DNA of 64,000 nucleotides from Mycoplasmataceae bacterium (GCA_031290395.1 JAITNN010000007.1:62001-126000), one strand, 5' to 3'; positions 22,037-34,493 are shown, numbered from the stretch's first letter. Notes: generated by a model from the sequence alone, not told the origin. Numbers and translations are program-made.

Positions 22037-23361
22037 TACTTACCTACACAAAACTTTCTAAATAATTCATCAATAAAATTATATTCTTTAGAATGACCAG
22101 TAATGCGATGAATACTATCAAGGGCTCCATGCAAGTGTTCCATAGATAAATCTATTGGTTGTTTATCTTTGAGTAATGACTTTACTATTTGTAGTTCTTC
22201 CACAACATTTTGCATTAGGCCTATTGAACGATTGGATTGAAGAATTACACTTTGATTAATATTTAATGTAGATTTTTGAAATCTTTGTTTGATTTGTTTA
22301 ATTAAATTATTGATTTTAGATTCTTTGGCGCTAACTTTAACACCACTTAAGTTTGCTCTATAAGGTAAGTCTGATTTATTAATAATTACAATATGTGGTT
22401 TGTTTTGAATTAGTTTCAAAATGTCTTTATCTTCTTGTGTTAATGGTTTAGATCCATCAGCTACAAATAAAATTAAATCAACATGAGTAATTGCTTCCAA
22501 CGTTTTATTCACACCTTGTTTTTCAATCGCATGCTTTGTTTGACGATAACCGGCCGTGTCTAAAAGGTTGATAGTAATACCTTCAAGATTAATTTTTTCA
22601 CTAATCACATCTCGTGTTGTCCCTGGTGTTTTGGAAACAATAGCACGTTCATTTTTGACAAAAGCGTTTAGCAAGGACGATTTGCCAACATTGGGTTTCC
22701 CAATGATTGCTACATTCACTCCATCACGCAATGGTATTACTTGAGTAGAATCATTAATTATCTGAGTACATGTTTTAATAAGATCATCGATAAATTGGTT
22801 AAATTTTTTTAATGTAATTTGTGGCACATCATCAAATTCTGGATAATCAATGTTTACTTCCACCTGACCAATTAATTTAAATAATTGTTCTCTTACAATG
22901 TCTAATTTTTTAATAGTGGTAGCGTTCAATCCATTGTTCGCTAACTTAATAGCATTGTCGTTAGTCGCATTGATTAAATTATTAATGGCCTCTGCTTCAT
23001 GGATGCTAAGCTTATTGTTCATATAAGCACGTTGTAGAAATTCACCAGGTTGTGCCATGATACAACCCTTGCTAATTAATAATTGAATAATCTTGCGTGC
23101 TAAATAAATACCACCATGACAATTAATTTCTACAACATCTTCACCAGTAAACGATTTTGGTTTCACAAAAGTATTAATTAATACATGATCAATAACAACT
23201 TTTTTATCAACGATATTGGTCTTTTGAATTTGATACCCTTTTCTTAATATCTTTGATGATGTAATTTTATTAATAATTAAAAAAGCATCATCACCAGATA
23301 GTCTAACGATGTGTATGGCTCCATTCATCGGAGGAGTAGATAAAGCAACTAAAGTTTTCAT
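22036..23361 (-). CDS. mnmE: tRNA modification GTPase MnmE
   Basis: MnmE, with MnmG, installs the carboxymethylaminomethyl group on U34 of certain tRNAs. The 441-residue product has the N-terminal folate-binding domain (FTGEDVVEINCHGG), an inserted GTPase domain with GKPNVGKSSLLNAF, TRDVISE, DTAGYR and NKSD, and the invariant C-terminal FCVGK. It is coupled to holB upstream and tatD downstream by one-base overlaps. Confidence 0.97.
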   Translation of the reverse strand: MKTLVALSTPPMNGAIHIVRLSGDDAFLIINKITSSKILRKGYQIQKTNIVDKKVVIDHVLINTFVKPKSFTGEDVVEINCHGGIYLARKIIQLLISKGCIMAQPGEFLQRAYMNNKLSIHEAEAINNLINATNDNAIKLANNGLNATTIKKLDIVREQLFKLIGQVEVNIDYPEFDDVPQITLKKFNQFIDDLIKTCTQIINDSTQVIPLRDGVNVAIIGKPNVGKSSLLNAFVKNERAIVSKTPGTTRDVISEKINLEGITINLLDTAGYRQTKHAIEKQGVNKTLEAITHVDLILFVADGSKPLTQEDKDILKLIQNKPHIVIINKSDLPYRANLSGVKVSAKESKINNLIKQIKQRFQKSTLNINQSVILQSNRSIGLMQNVVEELQIVKSLLKDKQPIDLSMEHLHGALDSIHRITGHSKEYNFIDELFRKFCVGK

Positions 23362-24164
23362 TATTTATCACCTTGTAAGATAGTCCATATATTGTTAAAC
23401 AACAGCATTTTAATGGGATTCACTCTTACATTATCAACAAGTTTGAATAATTTTTCATTATTACTAACCAAAGCATTAAGCATTCTTAGGACTAACTCAA
23501 TTTGCTTGTAATCAAATTTCGTAAATTGTTCTTGCAGTGCTTTAATGGTTGGCAAGTTGTCTAGATTGTGCACAAAAGTATTTGCAAAATCGTAGATAGT
23601 GTAGAAGACTTTAGAATCTAACTGATTGATAATGTCATCATAACTGTAATAAGTTTTTTTAATGACATCTTTTTGATGTACATCCAAATTATATTTATTT
23701 AGGATTTCATCAAAAACTTGGAAATTACTTTTAAAAGTAAACATTTGGCACCTACTTTTAATGGTGGGTAGTACTAGGTTAATTGCTCTTGTTGTTAGAA
23801 TTGCATAAGTATCAGTGGGTGGTTCTTCTAAAAATTTTAATAATGAATTAATCGCTTGTTGGGTTGCATACTCTACACCTTTTATTACATAAAACTTCAC
23901 GCCACGAGATTCTACTGAACTACTAGAAAAACGATTAGAAATATTAAGTATTTCTTCTTTTTTAATGGTTCCTGCATAGCCATCAACTCTAATGATGTCA
24001 AAATAGGAATCATTATCGATTTTCTTACATCATTCACAATCATCGCCCGTACAAACAATGGATTTTATATATTTTTTTATAAATGAATTTAAATCGCAGA
24101 GTTTTGATTCTACTAATAAGATGGCATGTGGCTTATTTTTAGACTTAATAACATTATTCACCAT
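23361..24164 (-). CDS. holB: DNA polymerase III delta'-like clamp-loader subunit
   Basis: A 267-residue protein with the delta' hallmarks: a zinc-binding cysteine set (CTGDDCEWCKKI), VIKGVEYATQQAINSLLKFLEEPP and a sensor-type TTRAINLVLPTIKSRCQ. The P-loop is degenerate, as expected for delta', which loads the sliding clamp without hydrolysing ATP. Its start lies 11 bases inside the end of tmk, the classical tmk-holB arrangement. One TGA Trp codon lies within the zinc site. Confidence 0.92.
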
Positions 24165-24819
24165 AATGTTCCTTAATCTTTTGGATTACAAGAGCATAAA
24201 CAGATTTAAATACTGCGTCTATAGTTTTTGAAGCATCAATTTCAACAACCGTTTTATTACGATTTTCGTCAATAATCTTGCGATAACCTTCATACACTTT
24301 ATGATGCATGCTCATAGTTTCTTGATCCAAACGGTTGACTTCTCTTAGCTCGTTGGCACGAATTCTTTCCATGCCTTGTTCGGGCGTAACCATAAGAATC
24401 ATCGTAAGACTTGGTAATAAACCATTAATACCAAAATTATTAACATCCCAAACTTCTTTAATACCTAAATTACGGGCATACCCTTGATAAACTAATGATG
24501 AGTGAATATAACGATCACATAGCACAACTTTATCATTATCTAGATTAGGTTTAATAAAGTCTTGAACATGTTGTGCGCGACTAGCAGCAAATAATAAAGC
24601 TTCAGCGCGACCAGATATTTTGTATTCCATCTTGTTTAACAAAATATGTCTAATGTCTTCGGCGATTAAATTATTTTTACCACCAGGTTCTCGTGTTAAT
24701 ACCACTTTAGAAGCATAACCATCTTTTTTCAATTGATCGTAAACAAGACCGATGATCGTAGATTTGCCACTACCATCAGGTCCTTCAAAAGTAATAAATA
24801 AACCTTGTTTATTAATCAT
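24154..24819 (-). CDS. tmk: thymidylate kinase
   Basis: The enzyme phosphorylates dTMP to dTDP. The 221-residue product has P-loop FEGPDGSGKST (residues 10-20), the DR(Y/H) motif CDRYIHSSLVYQG and the LID region. The ATG overlaps the stop of the small Cys-rich gene upstream, and holB starts within its end, so the set is a tightly coupled operon. Confidence 0.97.
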   Translation of the reverse strand: MINKQGLFITFEGPDGSGKSTIIGLVYDQLKKDGYASKVVLTREPGGKNNLIAEDIRHILLNKMEYKISGRAEALLFAASRAQHVQDFIKPNLDNDKVVLCDRYIHSSLVYQGYARNLGIKEVWDVNNFGINGLLPSLTMILMVTPEQGMERIRANELREVNRLDQETMSMHHKVYEGYRKIIDENRNKTVVEIDASKTIDAVFKSVYALVIQKIKEHYGE

Positions 24820-24954
24820 GCTTGACTCAAGTTGCTTGTTTTAAGCAAGCTGTAGGATGATCTAAACTAGCGTGTTTAGAAATACAATCACAGCACTTAG
24901 CGTGATTAACACATTGTTTGGTGCAAGGACATGGGTGTTGATTAGAACATGTCA

Positions 24955-24955
<1 letters not shown>
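24812..24955 (-). CDS. 47-aa cysteine-rich protein, DUF6485-like
   Basis: A tiny protein with eight Cys residues arranged as C(x5)C-C...C...CC-C...C and a short H/C-rich core (NHAKCCDCISKH). It resembles the DUF6485 family of small, probably zinc- or cluster-binding proteins seen next to housekeeping genes in Firmicutes. The strong ribosome site AAGGAG lies 8-9 bases before its ATG. It overlaps the serS stop upstream and the tmk start downstream, so it is a real gene despite its size. Function is unknown. Confidence 0.8.
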
Positions 24956-26226
<1,271 letters not shown>

Positions 26227-26253
26227 ATTTACTGCCTATCTTTAAGTCTCCAT

Positions 26254-26278
26254 ATTATATTAAGTATTTTAATATAAT
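26254..26278. promoter_or_regulatory. palindromic divergent promoter between serS and the 110-aa gene
   Basis: A perfect 10-bp inverted repeat with a 5-base centre. Its left arm holds the minus-strand TATAAT for serS (26254-26259). Its right arm holds the plus-strand TATAAT (26273-26278) for the gene at 26302. The two promoters are mirror images and must overlap. Confidence 0.6.
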
Positions 26279-26301
26279 AAGTAAACCAAAAGGAGATGCA
26301 T

Positions 26302-26634
26302 ATGGAAAAGGTTAAATTGAATATTGAAATAGACAAAGATGTGTATGAAGCCATCAAACAACAATTTGAAGAAATGTCTAAAACCCTAGGCAGTAAGATG
26401 ACCGTGAGAAATGTCGATGATTATATTCAAACCATATTGGTATCTTGTGTAAAAAGTGGTGAACAAATGAAAAAGCTTGGTTCTAAATTAAATGATGTAT
26501 TTGAAAAGTTAGGTGGCATGGGCGACATTGATTTGGGTGATTTAGATATTGATGCCATACTCAATCCTAAAACTAAAAAAGTGGAAGAAAAGAAAGAGAT
26601 TGTGCAAACTAAGCCAACAAATTTAAAAAACTAA
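26302..26634 (+). CDS. unrecognised acidic 110-aa protein
   Basis: A soluble, highly charged protein. The first ~75 residues look helical (DKDVYEAIKQQFEEMSKTLG, then VRNVDDYIQTILVSCVKSGEQMKKLG), then comes a Gly/Asp-rich stretch with MGDIDLGDLDIDAIL and a Lys-rich tail. I do not recognise the family. The ribosome site AAGGAGA, five bases ahead, favours the ATG at 26302 over one six bases upstream. It is the first gene of a run continuing with a glycosyltransferase and an RDD protein. Confidence 0.75.
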   Translation: MEKVKLNIEIDKDVYEAIKQQFEEMSKTLGSKMTVRNVDDYIQTILVSCVKSGEQMKKLGSKLNDVFEKLGGMGDIDLGDLDIDAILNPKTKKVEEKKEIVQTKPTNLKN

Positions 26635-26635
26635 C

Positions 26636-27574
26636 ATGAGTCTATCAATAATTTATCATATCTATAAAAATTCTAAAACACTTGAAGCTTCGCTTCAAAG
26701 TCTTTTAGATCAGACTGATAATAATTTTGAATTGGCATTAGTAAATGATGGTGCTATGCGTGGCGTTACACAAATACTCAAAAATATTAATATTCACAAT
26801 TTTAAGCACCTTACTTATTGTAAATGAAACCAGAACGTTGGACACTCTATATCATTTAACACGATTATCCATGACACCAAATCTGAATACGTTCACTATA
26901 GTGGTTCAAATGCTATTTTTGATAAAGACTTTGTCAAAAAAATTAACTTACTTATATCTAAACACAAACCAGATGTCATTTCTTTTAACGAAGTGAATGC
27001 CGATGGCAGCATCCAAGAATTTAAAAAAAATAATACTAAAATGAATATGATGCTTCATTTATCAATGCGAGATAAAATATATCGAACACAATTATTGCGA
27101 GACAACAATATCTATTTAAATGAGAATGCATATTTCCCTTTGGTATTCGTGTATCAAATATTAATGGCATATAAGAAATGAATTATCGTAGATGATGTAA
27201 GTGCTACTTATCAGAAGAACACAACATTTACGTATAACTTGTATGATATCTTTGATCAAAATGATTACTTGCTAGAAAATTATAGAAATTCTACTTTTTG
27301 GAAATCTGTTTCGGATGTTATGGAATTCTTTATGATTTTGTATGTGATTAATGTTTTCCTACCAAGAATCTTTGACGCCTACCGTGACAAGCAAATTCGT
27401 AAACAAGCCATTGCTAAAGCCAACGAATGATTGAATCATAACATCCCCCAGTGACGTAAAAATAAAATATTAAATAGCAATAAAAATATCCAACCAGAAC
27501 TAACTAATAAATTTGCTAAAATTAAATTTAGTTTGTACTATTTAGTGAAATTTTTTAAGCAGAATAATTTGTAA
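26636..27574 (+). CDS. family-2-like glycosyltransferase
   Basis: A 312-residue protein beginning with the GT-A start of family 2 enzymes (LSIIYHIYKNSKTLEASLQSLLDQTDNNFELALVNDG), followed by KWNQNVGHSISFN. The acceptor end is poorly conserved and the DxD motif is unclear. A hydrophobic segment near residues 225-245 may tie it to the membrane. It probably adds sugars to a lipid or surface polymer. It starts one base after the previous stop and overlaps the next start. Confidence 0.75.
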
Positions 27575-28326
27575 TGAATAACACAACCTTACCGAGTATT
27601 AATCCTGTTGAAAATCCAAAAGCACGCTATGCATTAGCAAAAGCGTGAAACCGTATTTTTGCTAGAGCTATTGACACATTACTATTAACACTCGTCATTA
27701 GCGCCATTGCAATTTTAATTATTTACACAGATGCAGCTGGTCTATCTGGTGCATTTGATTTGACAGACAAATGACGCTACTTTCTTATTGGTTTGGAATC
27801 TTGTATGTTAATGTTTTTCTATTTTTTAATCATACCTTTATGAACTAAAGGTCGTACATTGGGTTTATTCATATTCAAATTGAAAATTTATAACCTTATA
27901 CCTACTAGAAATTTTTTTATAAATTTAATTAAACGTGAATTCTTTTTATGAATCATTTTAGCCCTAACTAATTTAGCTTTAGGTATTACTTTATGAGTTA
28001 TGAAAAATCCAACGGACTTTCTAAAAGCATTGTTGCTTCAAACTACTACGGATGATTCTAAAACAAAATTAAGTGCCGGTATTTTTCAAACATTATGAGG
28101 AATTAGTGGCGTATTTTTAGTTATTGTCATTATCCACATGTGTATATTTAATAAACGTCGTTGTTTTATTGATCACATTAGCGATACAGTAGTAATCAAA
28201 CTTGTTGATATTTCATCCAATGATCCAAATGCATCCGCTAATGCCAAGATGGTAAAAAACAAACGTAACTATGGATTGCCAGGGGAAATCGTCGCTGGAG
28301 CAGAAGACGAAATTAATTCCTTATAA
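27574..28326 (+). CDS. RDD-family membrane protein
   Basis: A 250-residue protein with the RDD-type opening (WNRIFARAIDTLLLTLVIS; here R-A-I-D), a second helix near residues 75-90, the typical KGRTLGLFIFKLKI turn, then two further helices and a charged C-terminal tail. RDD proteins are small membrane proteins, some acting in ion exchange; the function here is unknown. Its ATG overlaps the glycosyltransferase stop (TAATG). Confidence 0.8.
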
Positions 28327-28338
28327 TACCATCTCATA

Positions 28339-30525
28339 ATGTTGGAATTAACGAAGTTAAATCATCATCAATTAGAAGCTGTCACAGCTCCCGAAGGTCC
28401 TATCTTAGTTGTTGCAGGAGCTGGGACAGGAAAGACTCGCGTTTTAACTACACGCATTGCTTACCTTATTGACCATATGGGGTATGATAATAATAAAATT
28501 TTAGCCATTACCTTTACTAATAAAGCTGCTAACGAAATGAGAACTAGGGTATTCAACATGGTTAATAATGTGTATGTCCCATGAATTGGTACGTACCACG
28601 CTACATGTTTAAAAATATTAAAAGAGGATATTCAATATATTGGTAGAAAAAATAATTTTTCTGTCATTGATGATGAAGATCAATTATCTATATTGAGAGA
28701 TATATATAAGCGTGGTGGGCTTACTCAAAAAGATATGAAACCTAAAAAAGCTTTAGAAGTAATTGAAAAAGTGAAAATGAATGATATTCAATTGAATGCT
28801 ATTAATTCACTTGATAAAGCAAAAGAACTTGGTATTTATAAATTTGATGAATTAAAAAATGTAAAGTATGTCAATCAAATGTATAACCAACGTTTACTTT
28901 CCGCTAATTTATTAGATTTCAACGATTTATTGTTACTTGCTTACAAATTGCTATCCGAACACGGTGAAGTGAGAAAAAAATGACAAACCATGTTTGACTA
29001 TATTCTTGTAGATGAATTTCAAGACACCAACGAATTACAATTTAACATTCTTAACTTATTAATCAACCAAGAAAAGAAAAATGTATTTGTTGTTGGTGAC
29101 CCAGACCAAACTATCTACACATGACGTGGGGCTTACCCCAATATTTTTAAAGACTACTTAGTAGAATATAAACAAACTAAAACTTATGTATTGGATTTAA
29201 ACTATCGTTCTAGTCAAAATATTTTAAAAGTCGCTAATAGTTTAATTTCACACAATAGTGATCGAATTGATAAAGTATTAGTAACCGATAACGGCGAAGG
29301 TAACAATGTTGTGTTTTATAAAGGTGATTCAGATTATCATGAATCTAACTTTATTACCAAGCAAATTGTTAGTCTCACTAAAAATAAAAGCTATGACTAC
29401 AAGGATATTGTTATTTTATATAGAGCTAAATATCTATCTAGATCAGTGGAACAAGAATTAATTAATAACAATATCCCATATTATGTATTTGGTGCTGTGA
29501 GATTCTACCAAAGACGCGAAATAAAAGACTTAGTTGCATATTTGAAGCTCTTAACCAACCCCACTGATGAATTATCGTTAAAACGTGTCTTAAATGTTCC
29601 CACGCGAGGAATTGGTAATACTACAATGGATAACATTACCAAATATGCCAATGACAACCATATTAGTTTTGCTGAAGCTTTTTATTTAACTAATAGATCT
29701 GACTTTGACCCGCCATGACAAAAACCGGCAATTATTCAATTTATCAAATTGATTGATTCATTAATTTCATTAACAAAGGATAAAACGATTGCAGAATCAG
29801 TTCAATTAATCATAAAGGCTATCAATTATGAAGATCATATTAAAAGTTTGGAATTAGCAGAAGAACGTTTGGAAAATATTGATGAATTTATTAAATCTAT
29901 TACTGAATTTGAAACTAAACACAATACGCATAGTGTTGAAGAATTCTTGCACGAAATTAGTTTATATACAGATAGTGATGATAATACCATTAAAAATAAA
30001 GATGCTGTTTCATTAATGACAATTCACTATGCCAAAGGTACTGAAGCAAAAGTGGTATTTATCATAGGCATGAATGAAGGTATATTCCCATCTATCAAAA
30101 TGAATCGTGAAAACGACATTGAAGAGGAGCGTAGGATTGCATATGTTGGTATTACACGATCAATGGAAAAACTTTACTTGACATGTAATGTGGGTTTTTC
30201 GCCAATTTCTACATCCACATTGACAGTTTCGCGTTTTATCAAAGATGTAGGACACAAAAACTTAAGGGAAGAAATATCAGAAATGATTCCAATAAGCGAT
30301 GCGGACTTAAGCTGATACAGTTCTAAAGAAATTAAAACATTTGAGGATAACTATAACGAAACTGTGATTGAATTTAAAGTTGGCGACACAATTGCTCATA
30401 CGATATTTGGTAGTGGTGTAGTCATAAGCATTAATGGCGACATGCTTGATGTTGCTTTTAAAGCACCATTTGGTGTGAAGTCTTTAATTAAAAATCACAA
30501 AGCAATTAAAAGATTAAAGAATTAA
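28339..30525 (+). CDS. pcrA: UvrD/PcrA-type DNA helicase
   Basis: A superfamily 1A 3'-5' helicase of 728 residues. Motifs in order: Q-motif LNHHQLEAV, Walker [13 protein letters not shown], Ia [80 protein letters not shown]. The C-terminal ~65 residues form the small tudor-like tail usual in PcrA ([17 protein letters not shown]). It acts in repair and in removing proteins from DNA. It overlaps the convergent ABC ATPase by four bases. Confidence 0.95.
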
Positions 30526-31229
30526 ATGCGAACTTTATCTTTATATTTATTGTAAACACGATGCAAATCCACACCACGTTGGTGATTAAACTCAATTTTG
30601 ACTTGCCCGTGTATTAATACGACAATATAGTCAGCATAATTTTGAATTTCATCTAGGTTGTGTGTAGAAATGAAAATACTTTTACCACACTTTTTAAGTT
30701 TGTTCATTAATTTATAAAACGTGTCCCTTGTATCTGGGTCCAAGTTTTCAGTTGGTTCATCCATAATGATTAATTCAGGGTCATGTATTAATGATTGAAT
30801 AATCATAACTTTCTTCTTTTGACCACTAGACATACTATTTAAATTAATATGTAAACGATTTTTAATATCAAACACTCGCTCGTAGTATTTAATTTCAGTT
30901 TTGATATCTCTGCGTTTCATACCAGATAACGAAGCCATCATCCTAATAAAAGATCGAGCTTTTACTTTAGGAAAGTTTTCTTTTTCTGGGACATAGCCGA
31001 TGAATTTATGTGATGCAATTTTCTTGGTGTTAAGACCATTTACAGTGATTTCACCACTATTGTATCTAAATAGGCCCATGATTGATTTAATGGTAGTAGT
31101 TTTACCAGCACCATTGGGTCCAATAAAAGCACATATCTTACCTTTGGGTACAGAGAAAGAAACATTGCGCAGAATTTTATCTTTACCAATGGCTTTATTT
31201 AACTTATGAACAACTAATATATTTTCCAT
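30522..31229 (-). CDS. ABC-2 exporter ATPase
   Basis: A 235-residue nucleotide-binding domain: Walker A GPNGAGKTTT (about 36-45), Q-loop YVPEKENFP, signature MSSGQKKK, Walker B LIIMDEPTENLDP, switch FISTHN. This is the form of CcmA/YxlF-type ATPases that work with ABC-2 permeases such as the gene just upstream. The substrate is unknown. The permease stop and this start are two bases apart. Confidence 0.93.
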   Translation of the reverse strand: MENILVVHKLNKAIGKDKILRNVSFSVPKGKICAFIGPNGAGKTTTIKSIMGLFRYNSGEITVNGLNTKKIASHKFIGYVPEKENFPKVKARSFIRMMASLSGMKRRDIKTEIKYYERVFDIKNRLHINLNSMSSGQKKKVMIIQSLIHDPELIIMDEPTENLDPDTRDTFYKLMNKLKKCGKSIFISTHNLDEIQNYADYIVVLIHGQVKIEFNHQRGVDLHRVYNKYKDKVRI

Positions 31230-31231
31230 AG

Positions 31232-31921
31232 TTAAGCCCCAATATTTACTTTTGAATTTAGAATAAATCCTAAAGTTAATACGCCGGCCGATAACGGTAA
31301 GAATATATACAACGGCACTTTAAAATATTGCCATTCATTATTAGCTTGCATTACTGGCGGTTGCTCAGTGGCATTCGCCATAACAAAACCAACTACATAA
31401 CTCAATGAAACAACTAATATCACAACACTGATTAGCATTTCCCTTAGATAAAAACGCATAGTTACACCACAACTTGCACCCAAAATAGCTAAAGTAAACA
31501 TTGTTATGCAAAGTTTCCAAGGTACAACATACATCCCTGGATCTTCAACACTTAGTCTTTCATCTAATCGCCAGTAAAAAATACTGTTGGCGCCAGCTAA
31601 AATACCAGCAATTAAAAGAGCTAATAATACTTTTGCCAATAAATAACTACTTCGTCTTACCACCCTAGTTAAAATAAAAATACGGTCACTAGGGTTGGCT
31701 ACAATCTCACCGAGAACTGAGCAAAAGAATCCAATAGACACTATACCAATCATGTGAGACATCATCTCTAATGTTCATGCTGGCATATCATTTAATGATA
31801 GTGGCACAATCATAATGAAAGTAGCGTTCATTAAAATACAACCAGCCATAATAATCCAAGTTGCTGTTCTACTAAAAACAGCCATAGTGGCCTGCCCAAA
31901 TACTTTAAAGAATATTTTCAT
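31232..31921 (-). CDS. ABC-2 type permease
   Basis: A 229-residue protein with six hydrophobic segments. After the second helix it has the typical cytoplasmic turn VANPSDRIFILTRVVRRSSYLLAK, which contacts the ATPase in ABC-2 exporters. It lies directly upstream of and is coupled to the ATPase. Drug, peptide or lipid export is possible; the sequence does not decide. Confidence 0.85.
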
Positions 31922-31942
31922 TACTAAAATTATAATTTAAGA

Positions 31943-32482
31943 ATGGATAAAAATAGAATCATAAGATTAAGCATATTAAAAAAACGGTGAGCCCTATCTC
32001 CGTCTGCTAAAACACAATTGGATCATATTATTTATCTACATGCATTACAATCGATAAAATTAAAAAATCCAAAGAAATATATTGCACTATATTGACCCAT
32101 TGAAAATGAAGTAGATACAATTGCTTTAATACATGAACTGTTACAACAGCATCACAAGGTATGTATCCCATATATCAAGCATGATAAAATGGTATTCAAA
32201 CCAATTACATCTATTCATTTTGAATATGAATATTGAAAAAGTATGAGACAGCCTAGAATTAGATCAATTGTCCGCCCAGACGATATTGAATTAATGGTTT
32301 TACCCACTATTGGTTTTAACAAATCTAACCAGCGCATGGGATATGGTTTCCATTATTACAATAACTATTTGCACACAACTAAAAACATTTACACTATTGG
32401 TTTATCTTATGACTTTCAACGGAATGATGAGTTTATTACCACCAGTTATGATAAAATGTTAGACAAGGTTGTGACTAACTAA
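31943..32482 (+). CDS. 5-formyltetrahydrofolate cyclo-ligase
   Basis: The enzyme (MTHFS, also called YgfA or FAU1) converts 5-formyl-THF to methenyl-THF with ATP. The 179-residue product has the family's N-terminal basic loop (SAKTQ), ALYWPIENEVDT, RPDDIELMVLPTIGFN and a variant of the diagnostic glycine motif (MGYGFHYYNNYL for the usual GxGxGYYDR). It belongs with fhs and folD in this window to one-carbon metabolism. It is divergent from the ABC-2 genes and followed two bases later by ymdB. Confidence 0.88.
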
Positions 32483-32484
32483 TA

Positions 32485-33279
32485 ATGAACATTTTATTTA
32501 TCGGTGATATATTCGGAAAATCTGGCCGCAGAGCAATTAAAAATGAGTTGCCTAAACTCATTAAGCAAAATAACATTGATTGTGTGATTGCTAATGCTGA
32601 AAACACTACTCATGGCCGTTCTTTATCTATCAAGCATTACAACGAATTAAAAAGTGCTGGTGTAGAATATTTTACCTTCGGTAACCACACTTGGCATTTA
32701 GAAGAAGTATTAGATATTTTGAAAAACCCAAATGTTGTAAGACCATTAAATCTTGATCCTAATATTAAAGAATCAAAATATGGGAATGGTTCTATTACAT
32801 TTAAAGTAAAAAATAAAACAATTAGGTTAACTAACTTGTTGGGTAACACTGTTGAATGTCATAAAATGCAAACTAACCCATTCCCGTTGTTCGCACAATT
32901 TTTAAAGGTAAACAAACCAACTGACATCCACATTGTTGATTTGCATACCGAAACAACTAGTGAAAAAAATGCTTTCTTTCTAACATTTGCATCAAAAGTA
33001 AACGCAATCCTTGGTACCCATACCCATGTGCAATCTGCTGATGAAAAAATTTATAAGGATACTGCTTATATTACAGATGTCGGTATGACTGGTGGGTCAT
33101 TAGGGGTAATTGGTGCTGAACCAGAAACAATCTTGGATATGTTTATGGGCAAGGCTGAACGATTCCGCTTAGCACCATCAAAATCTAAGTACCAATTCAA
33201 TGCAGTATTATTGCAGTTTGATGATAAAACTAATAAACCACTTGCGATTAAACGCATCTATATTTACGAATTACAATAA
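32485..33279 (+). CDS. ymdB: YmdB-type metallophosphoesterase
   Basis: A 264-residue protein matching the YmdB/TIGR00282 family from start to end: MNILFIGDIFGKSGRRA, then NAENTTHG, FGNHTWHLEEV, DLHTETTSEK, LGTHTHVQSADE and TDVGMTGG. It has the metal ligands of a two-metal phosphodiesterase. YmdB in Bacillus cleaves 2',3'-cyclic nucleotides and affects gene expression globally. Length is normal. Its stop overlaps the start of the next gene. Confidence 0.94.
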   Translation: MNILFIGDIFGKSGRRAIKNELPKLIKQNNIDCVIANAENTTHGRSLSIKHYNELKSAGVEYFTFGNHTWHLEEVLDILKNPNVVRPLNLDPNIKESKYGNGSITFKVKNKTIRLTNLLGNTVECHKMQTNPFPLFAQFLKVNKPTDIHIVDLHTETTSEKNAFFLTFASKVNAILGTHTHVQSADEKIYKDTAYITDVGMTGGSLGVIGAEPETILDMFMGKAERFRLAPSKSKYQFNAVLLQFDDKTNKPLAIKRIYIYELQ

Positions 33280-34232
33280 TGTCAAATAAACAACAAATAA
33301 ATCATATCAGCAAGTTTTATATGTGAATAGCCATTTGCTCTGTTGCATTAGCCATTATCCTAATAGTTGTGTCTAGTTTTTATGATTGAAATATTTCTGA
33401 AGCTTTAGCACTACCATATTTAGATATTACACATCAAATGACAACTAACATATATGGTTTGATTATGTTCATAATCGGTGACGTATTTTTAGGTTTAATT
33501 CCAGGCGTGTTAGCGATTATTGTTGTATTCTTTACAGCTTATCGAATACAACATCGAGTTAGAAAAATAGTCTGTAAAGTAATTTTAATAATCATATTGG
33601 TGGCATTAATTTTTGGTCAATTTTATGGAGCATTAATAAACCTATTTGATGTTTTAAAAGCATTTTATCATCCTGGTGATCAAATGATGTTAATTATTGA
33701 AATTGTTGTCCCGTTGATTTTAGGGCTAGGTATCGCTCCATTACTTTTATGGTTATTTAGTAAAATCCAAATTGGGTATATTCAAAATATGTGAAAATGA
33801 GCAGTGGCAGCAATCATCATTTTAATAATTAATATGCTAATAATTCAAGTACTAAAAACATCGTTACCGCGTGAGCGCTTTTATTCAAATGTTTTTAATA
33901 CCAATGGTGGCGATGAGCAATTGTTTGTGCCATGATATTTATTGGGACAACATACTAATGCGTCAGGTAAATCATTCCCTAGCGGCCACACACAACAAGC
34001 CTGTTCGTTATTATGCATAGTGTCCATTCCACTATTCATCAAATGCAATAAAAAACGCTTATGTTTACTAACAATCATTCCTTTTTTATTAATATTTGCA
34101 GTGATGATTGGCAGAATAGTGGCAGGAGCCCATTATTTAAGTGATGTGTCATATGCATTTTTGATTTGTAGCATAATAACTATCTCAACATATTATGCAA
34201 CTATAAAATTGAAAAGAAAAATGAACAAATAA
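33279..34232 (+). CDS. second PAP2-family membrane phosphatase
   Basis: A 317-residue membrane protein with the same layout as the one at 3172-4158: several N-terminal helices, then KTSLPRERFYS, FPSGHTQQA and GRIVAGAHYLSDVSYAF, the three PAP2 catalytic motifs. It is coupled to ymdB through TAATG. Two such enzymes in an organism without visible peptidoglycan genes point to dephosphorylation of phospholipids or of the carrier lipid used for surface glycans. Confidence 0.9.
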
Positions 34233-34286
34233 AAAATTATTTTGTCCAAAGAATAGTTACAATAGAATAGTTATAATTTATTACAT

Positions 34287-34360
34287 AGGGATATAGTTCA
34301 AGGGTAGAATAATGGTCTCCAAAACCACTGATCTGGGTTCGATTCCTAGTATCCCTGCCA
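34287..34360 (+). tRNA. tRNA-Trp (anticodon CCA)
   Basis: A cloverleaf can be drawn: acceptor AGGGATA/TATCCCT, D stem GTTC/GAAT, anticodon loop CTCCAAA with anticodon CCA, and T arm CTGGG-TTCGATT-CCTAG, followed by encoded GCCA. The anticodon stem has one A-C mismatch at its top pair. It reads UGG; UGA codons here need a second tRNA-Trp outside the window. A TATAAT lies at 34272-34277, 9 bases before the tRNA. Confidence 0.93.
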
Positions 34361-34406
34361 TTATCAATGAATTTGATTAATCGTCAATTTATTGGCCGAA
34401 TAAGAG

Positions 34407-34437
34407 ATCTTCCGACACCCGTTGGATGATTTTTTTA
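34407..34437 (+). terminator. terminator after tRNA-Trp
   Basis: A seven-pair stem with one T-T mismatch (ATCTTCC/GGATGAT), a ten-base loop and seven T follow the tRNA. The 56 bases between it and the stop of the MFS gene hold nothing I recognise. Confidence 0.5.
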
Positions 34438-34493
34438 TATTGTTTTTCGATTGGAACAAAATTGTTAACATTCATAAATTCATTTTAAATTTA

